From positions 55,907 to 119,906 of the forward strand of contig JAFGIN010000122.1 of assembly GCA_016929595.1 (NCBI GenBank): DNA of 64,000 bases, read 5' to 3'. Positions 45,869 to 55,187 of the stretch are shown piece by piece. The notes under the pieces were generated by a model. It was not told where the DNA came from. It worked only from the letters and a program-made list of their open reading frames with translations, and made no database searches. The translations under genes were made by a program, and so were the position numbers. Source of the stretch: Chitinispirillaceae bacterium (GTDB lineage: Bacteria > Fibrobacterota > Chitinivibrionia > Chitinivibrionales > Chitinispirillaceae). Each line of letters opens with the position of its first letter. Position 1 is the stretch's first letter.

Positions 45869-47548
45869 TTAAAAACTCTGTAGTAACCGTTTCCAGGTGA
45901 ATTTGACATACATTACAGTTGTCAACTCTTCATCAGATACCGAAAACTTAAGGCTATCAACAAGGTTAAGTGTACCGATCGGCAGAATTGACGATTTTAA
46001 CTTTGATGTATCAGGTATTATTGCTACTCTACCTGTAAAAAAGCGTTTCGGATTCTTAATCACGGCAGCAGACTTTTTTGTCACGCGTTCAAACGTATCA
46101 AATGTACTGTAAATTGAATCAGGTTTAAAATATGTACCAGCCTCAATCTTCCAACTGATACGATCATTAAGATCAGGATCATACCCGCATTTTTCCAAAA
46201 TCAAAGTATCAAAAGCACTATTAAATGGTTTGACCTGATCTTTTATTTTTATTACAGGTGGATCGTTCTTTTCTTTAACCCAGAACGAAACCCGCGGCAG
46301 TACTGCTGACTCGCCCTTTGGATCGGAAACCTTAATGGTTAGCGCAATATACCTGTCAATCCCAATCTCAACATCAGGAACATTCACATACAATGTCCTT
46401 TTTACAGGATCAAATTCGTGTTTTATAATAGAATCCGGAGAGTCAACTGATATTGTCCAGTCAAGAGAATCTTTGGAATAATGAGCGGACGAGTCGGTGA
46501 TCACAACAAAAGAATCCAGGTATAACGTATCAAACTTCTCGCGTTCGAATATTGGGGCAACATCTATCGGTTTTAATAGCGGTGGATATTTTACAGGTCC
46601 GTGGTATTCATAATTAAAGAGGAGAACGGTCCGGTTCCCTCCTTTATCCCATGCCAGTACAGAATCTTTTGTTAACCCAGTATCCAGAAATGCTTTTATA
46701 ATCCAGAGAGTATCCCGCTCCGGAAGATTCCAGTGCACGCCGGAAACCTTTACCGAATCAATACCCCAGTCATCTGAAATAATCACTTTCGCTGTGCATG
46801 GTAGAACAGCTGCAATAATTTTCGAATCGATTAATGGTTGAGCATGTAAAACTATCGGAAAAACAGTGTCAACGACGACCAGCGTGCATAGCGCACTCCT
46901 GCTGTATTGTGAATCGACATCAAAAGCCTCTATTGAAAAGTAATTAATCCGCTGTAGATTTCTGGTCGAATCCGCAAAGACTGTACCCTCCAGAAAAGCC
47001 CTGTTTGCAACTTTCACATCGACTGTATCAACCCGAATTCCGTTATGGCTTATGTAATAGGCAAGCAGATTGCTGTCCGGATCGGAAAGCACAAAATCCA
47101 GACTGGTATTCTGCCCGTAATTCATGGTAACTTTTGTTTTAGAAAAATGGCTTACCGGAACTGTTGAATAGACTGCAATCTTCTTTTGTAATGTATCACG
47201 ATAGTGAGCTTTGTATAAAACTATATCAATCGTGTAATCATCGGGCTGTAAAAACTCAACTGAAAAAAACAATGTATCTCCAACACTATCCCCTGAAGCA
47301 ACAAGAGTGGTCTGGGTGCTGGTACTTTTTTTTACAGTAAAACTATCAACGAGTGCTGAGATGTACACAGTGAGCGTACAATTATAAAAGGTGCCCATTG
47401 GAGCCCTGGATGGCAGGGTAGAAATATTTTCATCATCAATTCCAGCATACTCAGGATTTTTAAAAGGGTCAGATGGCAGGTTACACATTCCGGCAAACAC
47501 CAGAATCGCCGACAAAATAAGATACATAATACTATTTTTGCGGTTCAT
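45869..47548 (-). CDS. Large secreted beta-sandwich protein (Ig/cadherin-like), probable lipoprotein
   Basis: 559 aa from the Met of 'MNRKNSIMYL', chosen because AGAGGTG lies just upstream; the frame runs open for 63 further codons without signal-peptide character. Signal peptide about 1-21 with Cys at about 22 ('FAGMC', a non-standard lipobox). The body shows several Ig/cadherin-like modules, e.g. 'LALTIKVSDPKGESAVLPRVSFWVKEKNDPPVIKIKD'. Such domains mediate surface adhesion or spacing. Monocistronic. No enzymatic motif seen. Confidence 0.65.
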   Translation of the reverse strand: MNRKNSIMYLILSAILVFAGMCNLPSDPFKNPEYAGIDDENISTLPSRAPMGTFYNCTLTVYISALVDSFTVKKSTSTQTTLVASGDSVGDTLFFSVEFLQPDDYTIDIVLYKAHYRDTLQKKIAVYSTVPVSHFSKTKVTMNYGQNTSLDFVLSDPDSNLLAYYISHNGIRVDTVDVKVANRAFLEGTVFADSTRNLQRINYFSIEAFDVDSQYSRSALCTLVVVDTVFPIVLHAQPLIDSKIIAAVLPCTAKVIISDDWGIDSVKVSGVHWNLPERDTLWIIKAFLDTGLTKDSVLAWDKGGNRTVLLFNYEYHGPVKYPPLLKPIDVAPIFEREKFDTLYLDSFVVITDSSAHYSKDSLDWTISVDSPDSIIKHEFDPVKRTLYVNVPDVEIGIDRYIALTIKVSDPKGESAVLPRVSFWVKEKNDPPVIKIKDQVKPFNSAFDTLILEKCGYDPDLNDRISWKIEAGTYFKPDSIYSTFDTFERVTKKSAAVIKNPKRFFTGRVAIIPDTSKLKSSILPIGTLNLVDSLKFSVSDEELTTVMYVKFTWKRLLQSF

Positions 47549-47882
47549 TGGACACCTCTTTTCCATGTAAAGGATACACGTCAATGATTGCTCATTGAAA
47601 TTAGCTTTAAAAGGTATACATAGCGAATATAATTGGTGACATGAAGGAAAACCTAAACGCTTGAAAGGAAAACAAAATTCATAATAGTCTATTGAAAAAT
47701 ACTCATGAGGCAACCAACGGAACCTGAACTGCATCACTTCGAAAATTTCAAGCTGGATTACATTGCGCTTGTTATGGTAAAACCCGCAAGATCAATCATT
47801 TCGGTATTTTTGAACTTAAGCGAAGCTCAAGACTGGAAGGTTGGAAGGCAAGGATGATCTGTTGCGCCGAACCACTAACGTG
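47549..47882. other. Intergenic region upstream of the beta-sandwich gene
   Basis: 334 bp between two minus-strand genes. It includes the unused 5' extension of the 47737 frame. No coding, RNA or repeat signal that I trust. Confidence 0.4.
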
Positions 47883-48617
47883 TTATCGGCCATCCTCAAG
47901 TCGTGTAATCAAAAACTCCGGCATCTTAATCTTTTTCATCTTTGCCTGAGTTTTATCGATATTGTAACTGACTCTGCGGTAAAAATACTCTCCGGTATCT
48001 GAATCGAAAATACCGTAACACGATTTGGAATTGCGATCTCTTGGTTGACCTACACTGCCAATATTGATCAAAAGACGCGACTCTTGAACGGTACTCAATC
48101 TGATAGAAGTGTCCTGGTGAACGTACAGCTCTTTTTCTTTATCCAGGACTATAATTATGGGTATATGCGTATGTCCAACCAGACATAGTTGAGTATCAAA
48201 AAACTGGAAATTAAAAGCAGCCTCTTCAAGAGAGGTTATATAATACCACATATTCGGTTCATACGGAGTCGCATGAACCAGAGTCATTGGTGGTTTGACA
48301 TTTTTTAAAGGAAGCGCTTCCAGATAGCTGCGCGTCTCTTTTTTGAGATTTTCGGATGTCCACTCGATAGCAATTTTTGCATGAATATTAAAATGCTGAG
48401 TGGAAAGGATATCGACAGCAGCAGCATCATGATTTCCCAGAAGCGAGATGGCACACCGTTTTGAGATCAACTCGACACATTCGTTGGGGTTGGCCCCATA
48501 TCCGACAATATCCCCCAGACAAATCACTTCATTAACATTCTGAGTTTCAATATCCGCAAATACAGCCTCAAGGGCTTCAAGATTAGCATGGATATCAGAA
48601 ATAAAGGCATATCGCAT
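47883..48617 (-). CDS. Metallophosphoesterase (calcineurin-like, YfcE-type)
   Basis: 244 aa from 'MRYAFISDIHAN', the Met that gives the family start; an upstream Met would overlap the FHA gene. All metal-binding motifs are present: DxH ('SDIHANLEAL'), GDxVGYGxxP ('CLGDIVGYGANP'), GNHD ('LLGNHDAA'), 'VHATPYEP', and GHTH ('VGHTHIPII'). Two divalent metals are expected to hydrolyse phosphomono- or diesters. Nucleotide-like substrates are common, but the true one is unknown. It starts 4 nt after the FHA-domain stop, so the pair is co-transcribed. Confidence 0.87.
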   Translation of the reverse strand: MRYAFISDIHANLEALEAVFADIETQNVNEVICLGDIVGYGANPNECVELISKRCAISLLGNHDAAAVDILSTQHFNIHAKIAIEWTSENLKKETRSYLEALPLKNVKPPMTLVHATPYEPNMWYYITSLEEAAFNFQFFDTQLCLVGHTHIPIIIVLDKEKELYVHQDTSIRLSTVQESRLLINIGSVGQPRDRNSKSCYGIFDSDTGEYFYRRVSYNIDKTQAKMKKIKMPEFLITRLEDGR

Positions 48618-48621
48618 GAAC

Positions 48622-49404
48622 TTATCCGTTCTCCATGAAGCGGAAAGTACTTGCACCAACCTCTATCCTGTCTTTGTGCTGAAGCAGATGTGAGCGACAA
48701 GCTTTCCCATTAACTTTAATTTTACCCATCAATTTATTTGCAACTATATAGATTCCTTCATCCCTTTTTTCAAGAGTGATCTGCCCGGCTCCAATCATAA
48801 AACCTGTAATAAAAATATCATCCTCATCTCCACTACCAATAGTTAGAAATGATTTATCTATTTTGTAGACGACATGTTTGTTGGTTTCGATAAAAACCGG
48901 AACGATCAGATTATCTCTGTTATCCTGAACCTGGTAGCCCCCGGTTGGTGGCTTTACTGCAGAATTTTCAACCTGAACTTCTGCCTGAAGTTTTTTACGC
49001 GAATGCACATCAGTTTTCATTGAGGGTACATCGGGAACAGCACTGACTGGAATGTCTACAGAAACCTGAGGAGATATACCCTGGCCGTAATTTGAAGAGA
49101 CCTTTTCTCCCAGCCGACTCTCCTCATAAACAATGGTGTACTTGCCAATGGTAATTTTATCACCACTGTTTATCGCAATTTTTTTAACACGCTTACCATT
49201 AACAAAAGTACCATTGAGTGAATTGAGATCTGCAAGAACATATTTGCGATCCGCATCCTCCTCAATTTTTGCATGTCTTCGCGATACACCCATATTCGCG
49301 ATAGAAATGGTATTCTCGGGCAACCTGCCAATTGAAATTACGGGTTCATCGAACTCATATGTTTTAAGCGGTTCGCCATTGAAGTACACTACAAATTTCG
49401 CCAT
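48622..49404 (-). CDS. Protein with two FHA domains
   Basis: 260 aa. The N-terminal FHA domain (about 22-95) keeps the pThr-binding residues: 'ISIGRLPENTIS', 'VSRRHAKIEE' and 'LNSLNGTFVNGKRV'. A Ser/Pro/Val linker follows (about 100-165). The second FHA-like domain (about 183-258) is degenerate ('LTIGSGDEDDIFITGFMIG', 'GKIKVNGKACRSHLLQHKDRIEVG'), lacking the SRRH core. It probably reads Ser/Thr phosphorylation. No kinase or phosphatase is adjacent; the downstream phosphoesterase may act in the same pathway (inference). Confidence 0.87.
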   Translation of the reverse strand: MAKFVVYFNGEPLKTYEFDEPVISIGRLPENTISIANMGVSRRHAKIEEDADRKYVLADLNSLNGTFVNGKRVKKIAINSGDKITIGKYTIVYEESRLGEKVSSNYGQGISPQVSVDIPVSAVPDVPSMKTDVHSRKKLQAEVQVENSAVKPPTGGYQVQDNRDNLIVPVFIETNKHVVYKIDKSFLTIGSGDEDDIFITGFMIGAGQITLEKRDEGIYIVANKLMGKIKVNGKACRSHLLQHKDRIEVGASTFRFMENG

Positions 49405-49593
49405 ATTTTACTCTTTTAAACGCAGAATACAAAAAATATACAATCTACTTCTGATTTTGGCAATAATACACTCTTAGGAAAATAATCAATTCATCAGGGT
49501 TTATCTATCAAATTATACATTTGCCTGCCAAAATATGTATAGTGTATTGAAGTATTTACCGTGCATGAGGTATCTTCTTATAGAGTGATGCTT

Positions 49594-50406
49594 ATGAAAA
49601 GATTTTTTATATCCCGGATTTGTCTGTTACTGTTCTGTGTGGCGTTCTCATTACATGCCATGCCCAACGGCCGTGACAGCTCTATTATCAAAAAAAGAAT
49701 TGATCTCATCACGCAAAGCGACTCAATTGATCTGTTGAAACAATCCTTTAAGCGTAAAGGAATAGCTCTGACAGAACTGGAAGAAAAACAAAAGGCCATT
49801 CATGATACCCTGAAATATCTAAATAATCAGATTCAAAATTTTAAGTTTTCTCCAACCCGTACATCAATACCCGATCTTATCCGTTCAATGTCACTAAAAC
49901 CTGATACCATTTTTGACTGGATCATTATCGTTGTCGGCATAATTGCAATTATTTCAGGGGTGTTCCTTGTTTTTGGCGTTTTCTCAATTGCCAGATCAAA
50001 AAAGAGACGTTCTAAGAAAAAAAAACCGGTACAGAATAATATTCCGCCCCCGCAAAAGGCACCCGCACCATCAACTCACCCGATTGATGAACTTCGGGCT
50101 CTCGCTACAAACACATCAGGCACTGTTACTCAATTGAGAAGACAACTCAAAAACAGTGAACATGGGAATAATGCTCCGGACCGGGAGCGCATGAAACAGT
50201 ATCAGGAACCGGAAGAAGAGATGGCTCCACTCCCTGTTTCAGACAATGACTACACGCGTGATACTCAAACCGAGAAGAAAATTATTGAAGCAGCCCGTAA
50301 TGGTGCTAACCCGCAGGAGATTTCAAAAAAATTTCATACCAGTATAGACCAGGTCTCATTAATCCTTAAAGTTGCAGGAGTAAAGCCAAAGAAGACCGGA
50401 AGATAA
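49594..50406 (+). CDS. Membrane protein with C-terminal HTH-like segment
   Basis: About 270 aa from the Met of 'MKRFFISRI'; earlier GTG (49561, 49585) and ATG (49588) codons are in frame and cannot be excluded, as ribosome sites are weak. Signal peptide or anchor about 1-25, a coiled segment (about 35-75), a clear membrane helix (about 105-130, 'IIVVGIIAIISGVFLVFGVFSI'), a basic stretch ('KKRRSKKKKP'), a Pro/Gln linker, and a C-terminal helix-turn-helix-like unit ('AARNGANPQEISKKFHTSIDQVSLIL'). Similar small domains occur in flagellar or motility-associated membrane proteins; function here unknown. Confidence 0.68.
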   Translation: MKRFFISRICLLLFCVAFSLHAMPNGRDSSIIKKRIDLITQSDSIDLLKQSFKRKGIALTELEEKQKAIHDTLKYLNNQIQNFKFSPTRTSIPDLIRSMSLKPDTIFDWIIIVVGIIAIISGVFLVFGVFSIARSKKRRSKKKKPVQNNIPPPQKAPAPSTHPIDELRALATNTSGTVTQLRRQLKNSEHGNNAPDRERMKQYQEPEEEMAPLPVSDNDYTRDTQTEKKIIEAARNGANPQEISKKFHTSIDQVSLILKVAGVKPKKTGR

Positions 50407-50421
50407 AAATAATCCGAGTGA

Positions 50422-51051
50422 CTATCTCTTGCGACATCGCAGAAGGAATACAGGAAAAACCTTTTTTGAACCATCACTGCGCTCACGTACAATTGTTGTT
50501 ATCGTCATAAAATCCATCTCTGAGAATCCTGCAGATTTACACCAGTTGAGCAGCTCGAGGCGATCGAATCCTTTGTGCCCGGTAAAATCCCCCGCGTGGA
50601 AGGAACCATCTTCCCTGTCCAGATCGGCAATAAAACAATACCCTCCAGTCTCAAGCATTGCATTAAATGTTACGAGCAGGCTTTTAACATCTGCAATATG
50701 ATGTACTGTGAGCAACGTATAGATCAGACCATACTTTCTGTCATCTTTTACACCTGCAGTCAAATCAACCTCAAGAACCGACATATTGGTATAACCGGCC
50801 CGTTCAACTTTTTCAGATGCGATCTTCAGCATCCCCTTTGAGCTGTCGGCCATAACAATCCGAGGTAAAAATGGCTGAAGATTAAAGCTCACAAGACCGG
50901 TCCCACACCCGAACTCAAAACCGCTTCGTGTTGAAGATGTACCGATAACTTTAATTATCTCATCAGCAACCTTTTTTGCATTTAACACCTTTACAGGATC
51001 TTTTTCCCAGGTTCGGGCTTTTTTATCAAATTCATTTTCAGATAAATCCAT
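50422..51051 (-). CDS. Class I SAM-dependent methyltransferase
   Basis: 209 aa from 'MDLSENEFDKKA', preceded by AAGGAGAG; an upstream Met at 51111 lacks a ribosome site. Rossmann-type AdoMet motifs: motif I 'GFEFGCGTGLVSFNL' (about 45-58), acidic loop near 'VLEVDL', motif IV 'GLIYTLLTVHHIAD', post-I strands and the usual 'GGYCFIADLDREDGSFH'. Small-molecule methyltransferase; substrate not predictable. Convergent with the upstream membrane-protein gene (15 nt between stops). Confidence 0.88.
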   Translation of the reverse strand: MDLSENEFDKKARTWEKDPVKVLNAKKVADEIIKVIGTSSTRSGFEFGCGTGLVSFNLQPFLPRIVMADSSKGMLKIASEKVERAGYTNMSVLEVDLTAGVKDDRKYGLIYTLLTVHHIADVKSLLVTFNAMLETGGYCFIADLDREDGSFHAGDFTGHKGFDRLELLNWCKSAGFSEMDFMTITTIVRERSDGSKKVFPVFLLRCRKR

Positions 51052-51128
51052 ATATCTCTCCTTACATTCGTAAAAATAGATCGTACAGAGAAATGAATTT
51101 AAATATTTCATCAGATGATATCAATAAA

Positions 51129-51255
51129 AATGAAGGATGAAGGATGAAGGAGGAAGGATGAAAATTGAGAACAACTTTGGTCTTTCTTCATTTCACACTT
51201 CTCCCTTCTCACTTCAAACTTCAAAAATGAAGAGTGAAGGATGATGGATGGAGGA
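51129..51255. repeat. Purine heptamer arrays in +/-/+ arrangement
   Basis: 51129-51170 repeats TGAAGGA-type heptamers on the plus strand. 51186-51223 is the same type inverted (TTCACACTTCTCCCTTCTCA…). 51226-51255 returns to plus (ATGAAGAGTGAAGGATGATG). The same heptamer family borders the four-helix-bundle gene at 3.2-3.7 kb, but here no gene lies between the inverted blocks. Confidence 0.6.
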
Positions 51256-51443
51256 CCTGCGATATCCAATTCTGTATGGTTTGCAGGTTATACGAAAATG
51301 GGCTGGGGCTCTTTAATTATTGTATTAAAAAGTGCTTACCAAAATCCTCATGGAGCCAGCGTTTTAAGCTGTTATGTTTACCTATATCTCTAACATTGCT
51401 GCGAACTTAAAGACATGGAGGAGAAGGACAAATTGCAGTACCA

Positions 51444-51493
51444 GCTCCCTTTCTCCACGAGTGAAGAGAGGGCTGGAGAGAGAGGCGATTGCC
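51444..51493. repeat. CTCCCTTTCTCCA intergenic repeat, copy 2
   Basis: GCTCCCTTTCTCCACGAGTG, then AAGAGAGGGCTGGAGAGAGAGGCGATTGCC. This matches 19429-19464 with an insertion in the middle. Confidence 0.5.
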
Positions 51494-51525
51494 AAAGACT
51501 TCGGAATTTGCATTAAATGACAAAA

Positions 51526-53256
51526 CTATTTATCAGAAACTAACGTCTGCAATCTTCGAAGATGATCGCGTGCTATCCGGGCCCACCAGGTTTGGGGATT
51601 ACGGTTTGCATACTCACTGAAATATTGAAGTGCTTCACTCTTTCGCATTAATTTCAATGCAATCATCCCGGCGTTATACCAGCACATTCCTGAGTCCGGA
51701 TGCCTGGAGATGAGTTCTTTCAGAAAATCGAGAGATTTTTCAAAGATACCTTTCTGGTACAGCAGCACACTTCCCATCCAGAGTATCCGATCCTCTACAG
51801 TGGCGAGTTCCTGCTGAAGAAAGGGTTCAAGGTTCTTAATTTCTTCTTCAAATTCAGCCGGAGACAGTGCAAACGTCTGGTATTGCGGGGGTGTATAAAT
51901 TTCATTCCTTGGTGGCGCTACAGAATGTTCAAACCAGTCTTTCACTCCCTTTGACAAAACACGAAATCCGCTATATTCGGATGTCATCCATGCGATATAA
52001 TCTTTAGTTAGAGTGGAGCGCAGCTCCACAGTCGAACGTATAGTCTTTCGCTCTGCGATCTGATTATATGATGTTATAAATACCCGATCTTCATCAACAT
52101 CCAGACGATAATCGACAATTCCGGTTGAAAGCGCAGCCATTGGATTATTCCCGGGTATCACTAACGGTACAATCAGCATATTGTTTTTCCAGTCAAAGAC
52201 CGCAGCGCCCGTGCCGGGTATCAGTAAGATTCCAGGCTTCCCGAATGATGAAACCCGGTCATTATGAAATACGTGGGGATCGAACTCCTGGATCCGATCA
52301 AGGCACTCTTTAATCTTCTGAAAACTAAACACTTTCTGCTCAGATGTAATAATCGGACAAGGAGCAAGCTTCAGCCGCATGGCAGCCAGTTTAGAGAGAT
52401 CACGCATATATTCAATCTCTTTTCGTAAGCGTGCTTCAATCTCTGCAGGTGAAACATCCTGCTTCATTCTTTCGATTGCATTGATATCAGCTTTTATCTT
52501 GTCAATCGCAAGCTCAATTTCGATTATCGATGAAAGCGTTTCTGATATTTTATCGTGAACTTTATGAACCTCTGAAATACCTTCCTTACTCTGCTGCGTA
52601 TCAATGAAATTTTTAAACCAGTTTATCTCTTTCTGCAGTTGTTTCTCGCGATCAAAATGTTCACGTTTCTGCGAAACTGAGAAAAACGTCCCTAGAGAAA
52701 TCGCCTTTTTCGTACGCAAACTCGTATACATAAGATCATCCATATTTACAAGATCATCAACAAGCCGCGCTTTTGCTTTTCTGGTCGGTTCGTCAAGCAA
52801 ATCAGATATCTTTTCTTTTCTGTCCAGTTGGAGATTCTCAAGATCGTGCGTACGGCTCTTTCGCTGACTTTCACAACGGCGCAACTCTTTTTCGAGTACC
52901 TCTTTGCGGTCACCCTGCATAATTTTGGTAAACAGATGGGTAAGCCAGTCTGAAAACATCATTACAGAAAGTGCATAATCCGAAAGCTCCCTATCATGCA
53001 CATGTGCACGTATCTGATCCGTAGAATCCGGAACCTCACTGCAGATCCCATAATCAATCAGATCTTTAACTTCTCCCAGACGCAGTGCAAACTTGTCCGG
53101 TTCCCTTACAAAACTACCTGTCCAGTCACCAATCATTGACCAGAACGGACCGTTGATTCCCCCCGGATCCTCCTGATATCGGTGAACTGCCTGTAAAAAA
53201 TGCTCTGAATAATGTAATGCTGCGTTTTTTTCATTATCGCAGGGTTGTGATCTCAT
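51526..53256 (-). CDS. Large coiled-coil protein with C-terminal TPR
   Basis: 576 aa, no signal peptide. An N-terminal helical domain (about 1-120), a central coiled coil (about 130-300, 'ERMKQDVSPAEIEARLRKEIEYMRDLSKLAAMRLKL'), a middle domain around 'CPIITSEQKVFSFQKIKECLDRIQEF' that recalls cNMP- or papain-fold-like modules, and two TPR units at the end ('WMGSVLLYQKGIFEKSLDFLKELISRHPDSGMCWYNAGMIALKLMRKSEALQYFSEYANRNP'). I do not recognise the family. Its first codons overlap the upstream secreted-protein gene by 23 nt, suggesting co-translation. Confidence 0.65.
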   Translation of the reverse strand: MRSQPCDNEKNAALHYSEHFLQAVHRYQEDPGGINGPFWSMIGDWTGSFVREPDKFALRLGEVKDLIDYGICSEVPDSTDQIRAHVHDRELSDYALSVMMFSDWLTHLFTKIMQGDRKEVLEKELRRCESQRKSRTHDLENLQLDRKEKISDLLDEPTRKAKARLVDDLVNMDDLMYTSLRTKKAISLGTFFSVSQKREHFDREKQLQKEINWFKNFIDTQQSKEGISEVHKVHDKISETLSSIIEIELAIDKIKADINAIERMKQDVSPAEIEARLRKEIEYMRDLSKLAAMRLKLAPCPIITSEQKVFSFQKIKECLDRIQEFDPHVFHNDRVSSFGKPGILLIPGTGAAVFDWKNNMLIVPLVIPGNNPMAALSTGIVDYRLDVDEDRVFITSYNQIAERKTIRSTVELRSTLTKDYIAWMTSEYSGFRVLSKGVKDWFEHSVAPPRNEIYTPPQYQTFALSPAEFEEEIKNLEPFLQQELATVEDRILWMGSVLLYQKGIFEKSLDFLKELISRHPDSGMCWYNAGMIALKLMRKSEALQYFSEYANRNPQTWWARIARDHLRRLQTLVSDK

Positions 53257-53947
53257 AATACCCGCCTGCAGATTTTAGAGGTGTATATACAATGATGTAT
53301 GCCATACCTTTGGCATTGTCAGGAATTGCAACGATCTCAGTATCCCTGAGAGCACTTTCAATAACAGGAGCTCCAGGCATTCTGGCTACTCTGAGATTCG
53401 CTGTGCCCCCATAATTGCGGAGCACACATCTTTTCAAAAACGCAGAATCTGCCACATACCAGTCAACATCGTCAACTATTGATAGAGAACCAAAAATTTT
53501 TGAGAAAATCGAATCGGCCGTTTCAATATTGTTATTTGGCTCATTCTCTTTTGGCCAGGTGTGAAAAAACAGTGTATCGCGATACCTGTTTATCAGAGAA
53601 GTATTCTCTGCCTGTGGGATCAACATGTAGATGCTGTTACCAGAAATTGATAATGGAAGTGAGAAAGACGCTGTATCCCTGGTCTTATTCATCTGCGCAG
53701 TCAGCACAATATTATCTGGAAATAATTTCATTATTAATGTTGACTCCCCTACTGCGTTGCTCAACATCACTGCAATACGACCAAACGGAGCAACGGTATC
53801 ATTTATACTCATCTGAAATGCCTCAGGCTCTGATCCGGATGGAATTACACATGAAAAAGTCATGCTGAAAAACAGAACAGCCGCAATTCCACAAATATCC
53901 AATGCCTTCCCGCCGCAATTCACCCCTTGTACCTCATCCGTGCGCAA
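53234..53947 (-). CDS. Secreted protein with PPC-like repeat
   Basis: 237 aa. N-terminal hydrophobic signal (about 18-32) ending near 'FSC', possibly a lipoprotein. Residues about 130-237 resemble a bacterial pre-peptidase C-terminal (PPC) domain ('ENEPNNNIETADSIFSKIFGSLSIVDDVDWY', 'YEITTLR'), a beta-sandwich usually attached to secreted enzymes. Here no catalytic domain is present. Operon partner of the coiled-coil/TPR gene through a 23-nt overlap. Confidence 0.7.
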   Translation of the reverse strand: MRTDEVQGVNCGGKALDICGIAAVLFFSMTFSCVIPSGSEPEAFQMSINDTVAPFGRIAVMLSNAVGESTLIMKLFPDNIVLTAQMNKTRDTASFSLPLSISGNSIYMLIPQAENTSLINRYRDTLFFHTWPKENEPNNNIETADSIFSKIFGSLSIVDDVDWYVADSAFLKRCVLRNYGGTANLRVARMPGAPVIESALRDTEIVAIPDNAKGMAYIIVYTPLKSAGGYYEITTLR

Positions 53948-54064
53948 GTTATATCTTCAAGAATAGAAAAACGCACGATATGTGCTTTTAATCAGATTAC
54001 ATAATCAGATTCGATGCGCAAAACCACATTGAAATCTGTTTTTTTAGATGATACAACTATTACT

Positions 54065-55006
54065 ATGAAGAATCGATATAAAAAGAATTGTGTAGTCATC
54101 TGCGGCCCGACAGCATCCGGTAAAACCCGTCTTGCCGTAGAGCTCGCACTTCAATTTCATGGGGAGATTATCTCTGCAGATTCACGCCAGGTATACCGGA
54201 GAATGGATATTGGAACCGGAAAAGATCGGGATGAATACGCGACCGTAAACGGCATGGTAACTGCGCATCTCATTGATATTAAAGACCCCGGTGAGGTGTA
54301 CACGCTGTATCAATTCAAACAGGATTTCTTTATAACCTTCGATGAAATTGTTAAACGTGACAATGTACCATTTCTCACTGGTGGAACCGGATTATATATC
54401 GAATCCGTCCTGAGAAATTATGATATCCCTCATGTCCCTGAAGATATTGAGTTTCGAAAACTGTTTATGACAAAAAATAAAGAGGAGCTTATCAATGAAC
54501 TTAAAGAAAAATCACCACACTTATACGCAAGAACAGATCTGAGCAGCAAAAAAAGAGTTGTCCGGTCACTGGAAATAGCATCGTTTGGTCCGGGTGCTGC
54601 TATGCCACAGATTTCTCGTGAAGATACCCCTGCGCTCTGCCCGGTAGTACTCTGCACCCGATGGGAAAGAGCTGTTCTTCGCGAGCGAATCGACAGAAGA
54701 CTTGATATAAGGATAAAATCAGGGATGATCGATGAAGTTAAAGACCTTATGGACTCGGGAGTTCCCATCGAACGACTTATACAAATGGGAATGGAATACA
54801 AACACATTACGTGGTATTTACAAAGCAAGACATCATATGAGCAGATGATCGACTCACTGAAAAAAGATATTCATCAACTCGCCAAACGCCAGGAAACATG
54901 GTTCAGAGGTATGGAACGAAGAGGCACCCGGGTCCATTGGATTGACAACAGCGACTTCAAAACTGCAGAACAAATACTCTCTGATGAACTGGCACGGAAA
55001 ATGTAA
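54065..55006 (+). CDS. miaA: tRNA dimethylallyltransferase (MiaA)
   Basis: 313 aa from the Met of 'MKNRYKKN', which gives the normal distance to the P-loop; an earlier in-frame ATG at 54014 would add 17 residues, and neither start has a strong ribosome site. P-loop 'GPTASGKT', 'DSRQVYRRMDIGTGK', 'LTGGTGLYIESVLRNYDIP' and 'RIQMGMEYKH'-type C-terminal segment are all present. It adds dimethylallyl from DMAPP to A37 of tRNAs reading UNN codons. Family length and motifs are typical. Confidence 0.95.
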   Translation: MKNRYKKNCVVICGPTASGKTRLAVELALQFHGEIISADSRQVYRRMDIGTGKDRDEYATVNGMVTAHLIDIKDPGEVYTLYQFKQDFFITFDEIVKRDNVPFLTGGTGLYIESVLRNYDIPHVPEDIEFRKLFMTKNKEELINELKEKSPHLYARTDLSSKKRVVRSLEIASFGPGAAMPQISREDTPALCPVVLCTRWERAVLRERIDRRLDIRIKSGMIDEVKDLMDSGVPIERLIQMGMEYKHITWYLQSKTSYEQMIDSLKKDIHQLAKRQETWFRGMERRGTRVHWIDNSDFKTAEQILSDELARKM

Positions 55007-55187
55007 GCATCATCCATAGGCTTGTCCAGAGAGGAATCTGGTAGATGAGACCGCAGAGATTACCTTATTTTCGGAAAACCTCTGAGCAGTAACATCGCGC
55101 AGAGCTATTGCCTCAAGTTGAAGGGAAATAAACTATCTCACGGAAAATCAATACCAGAGTGATTTTTCGGGACAGGCCTTTTACGTA

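Larger units (their letters stand above)
51052..51525. other. Repeat-rich intergenic region
   Basis: 474 bp between two minus-strand genes. It contains purine heptamer arrays (51129-51255, described separately) and the CTCCCTTTCTCCA repeat (51444-51493). No gene seen. Confidence 0.5.

Noticed and set aside
51129..51255. CRISPR array
   Set aside because: Units are 7 bp and contiguous with changes in orientation; there are no spacers or cas genes.
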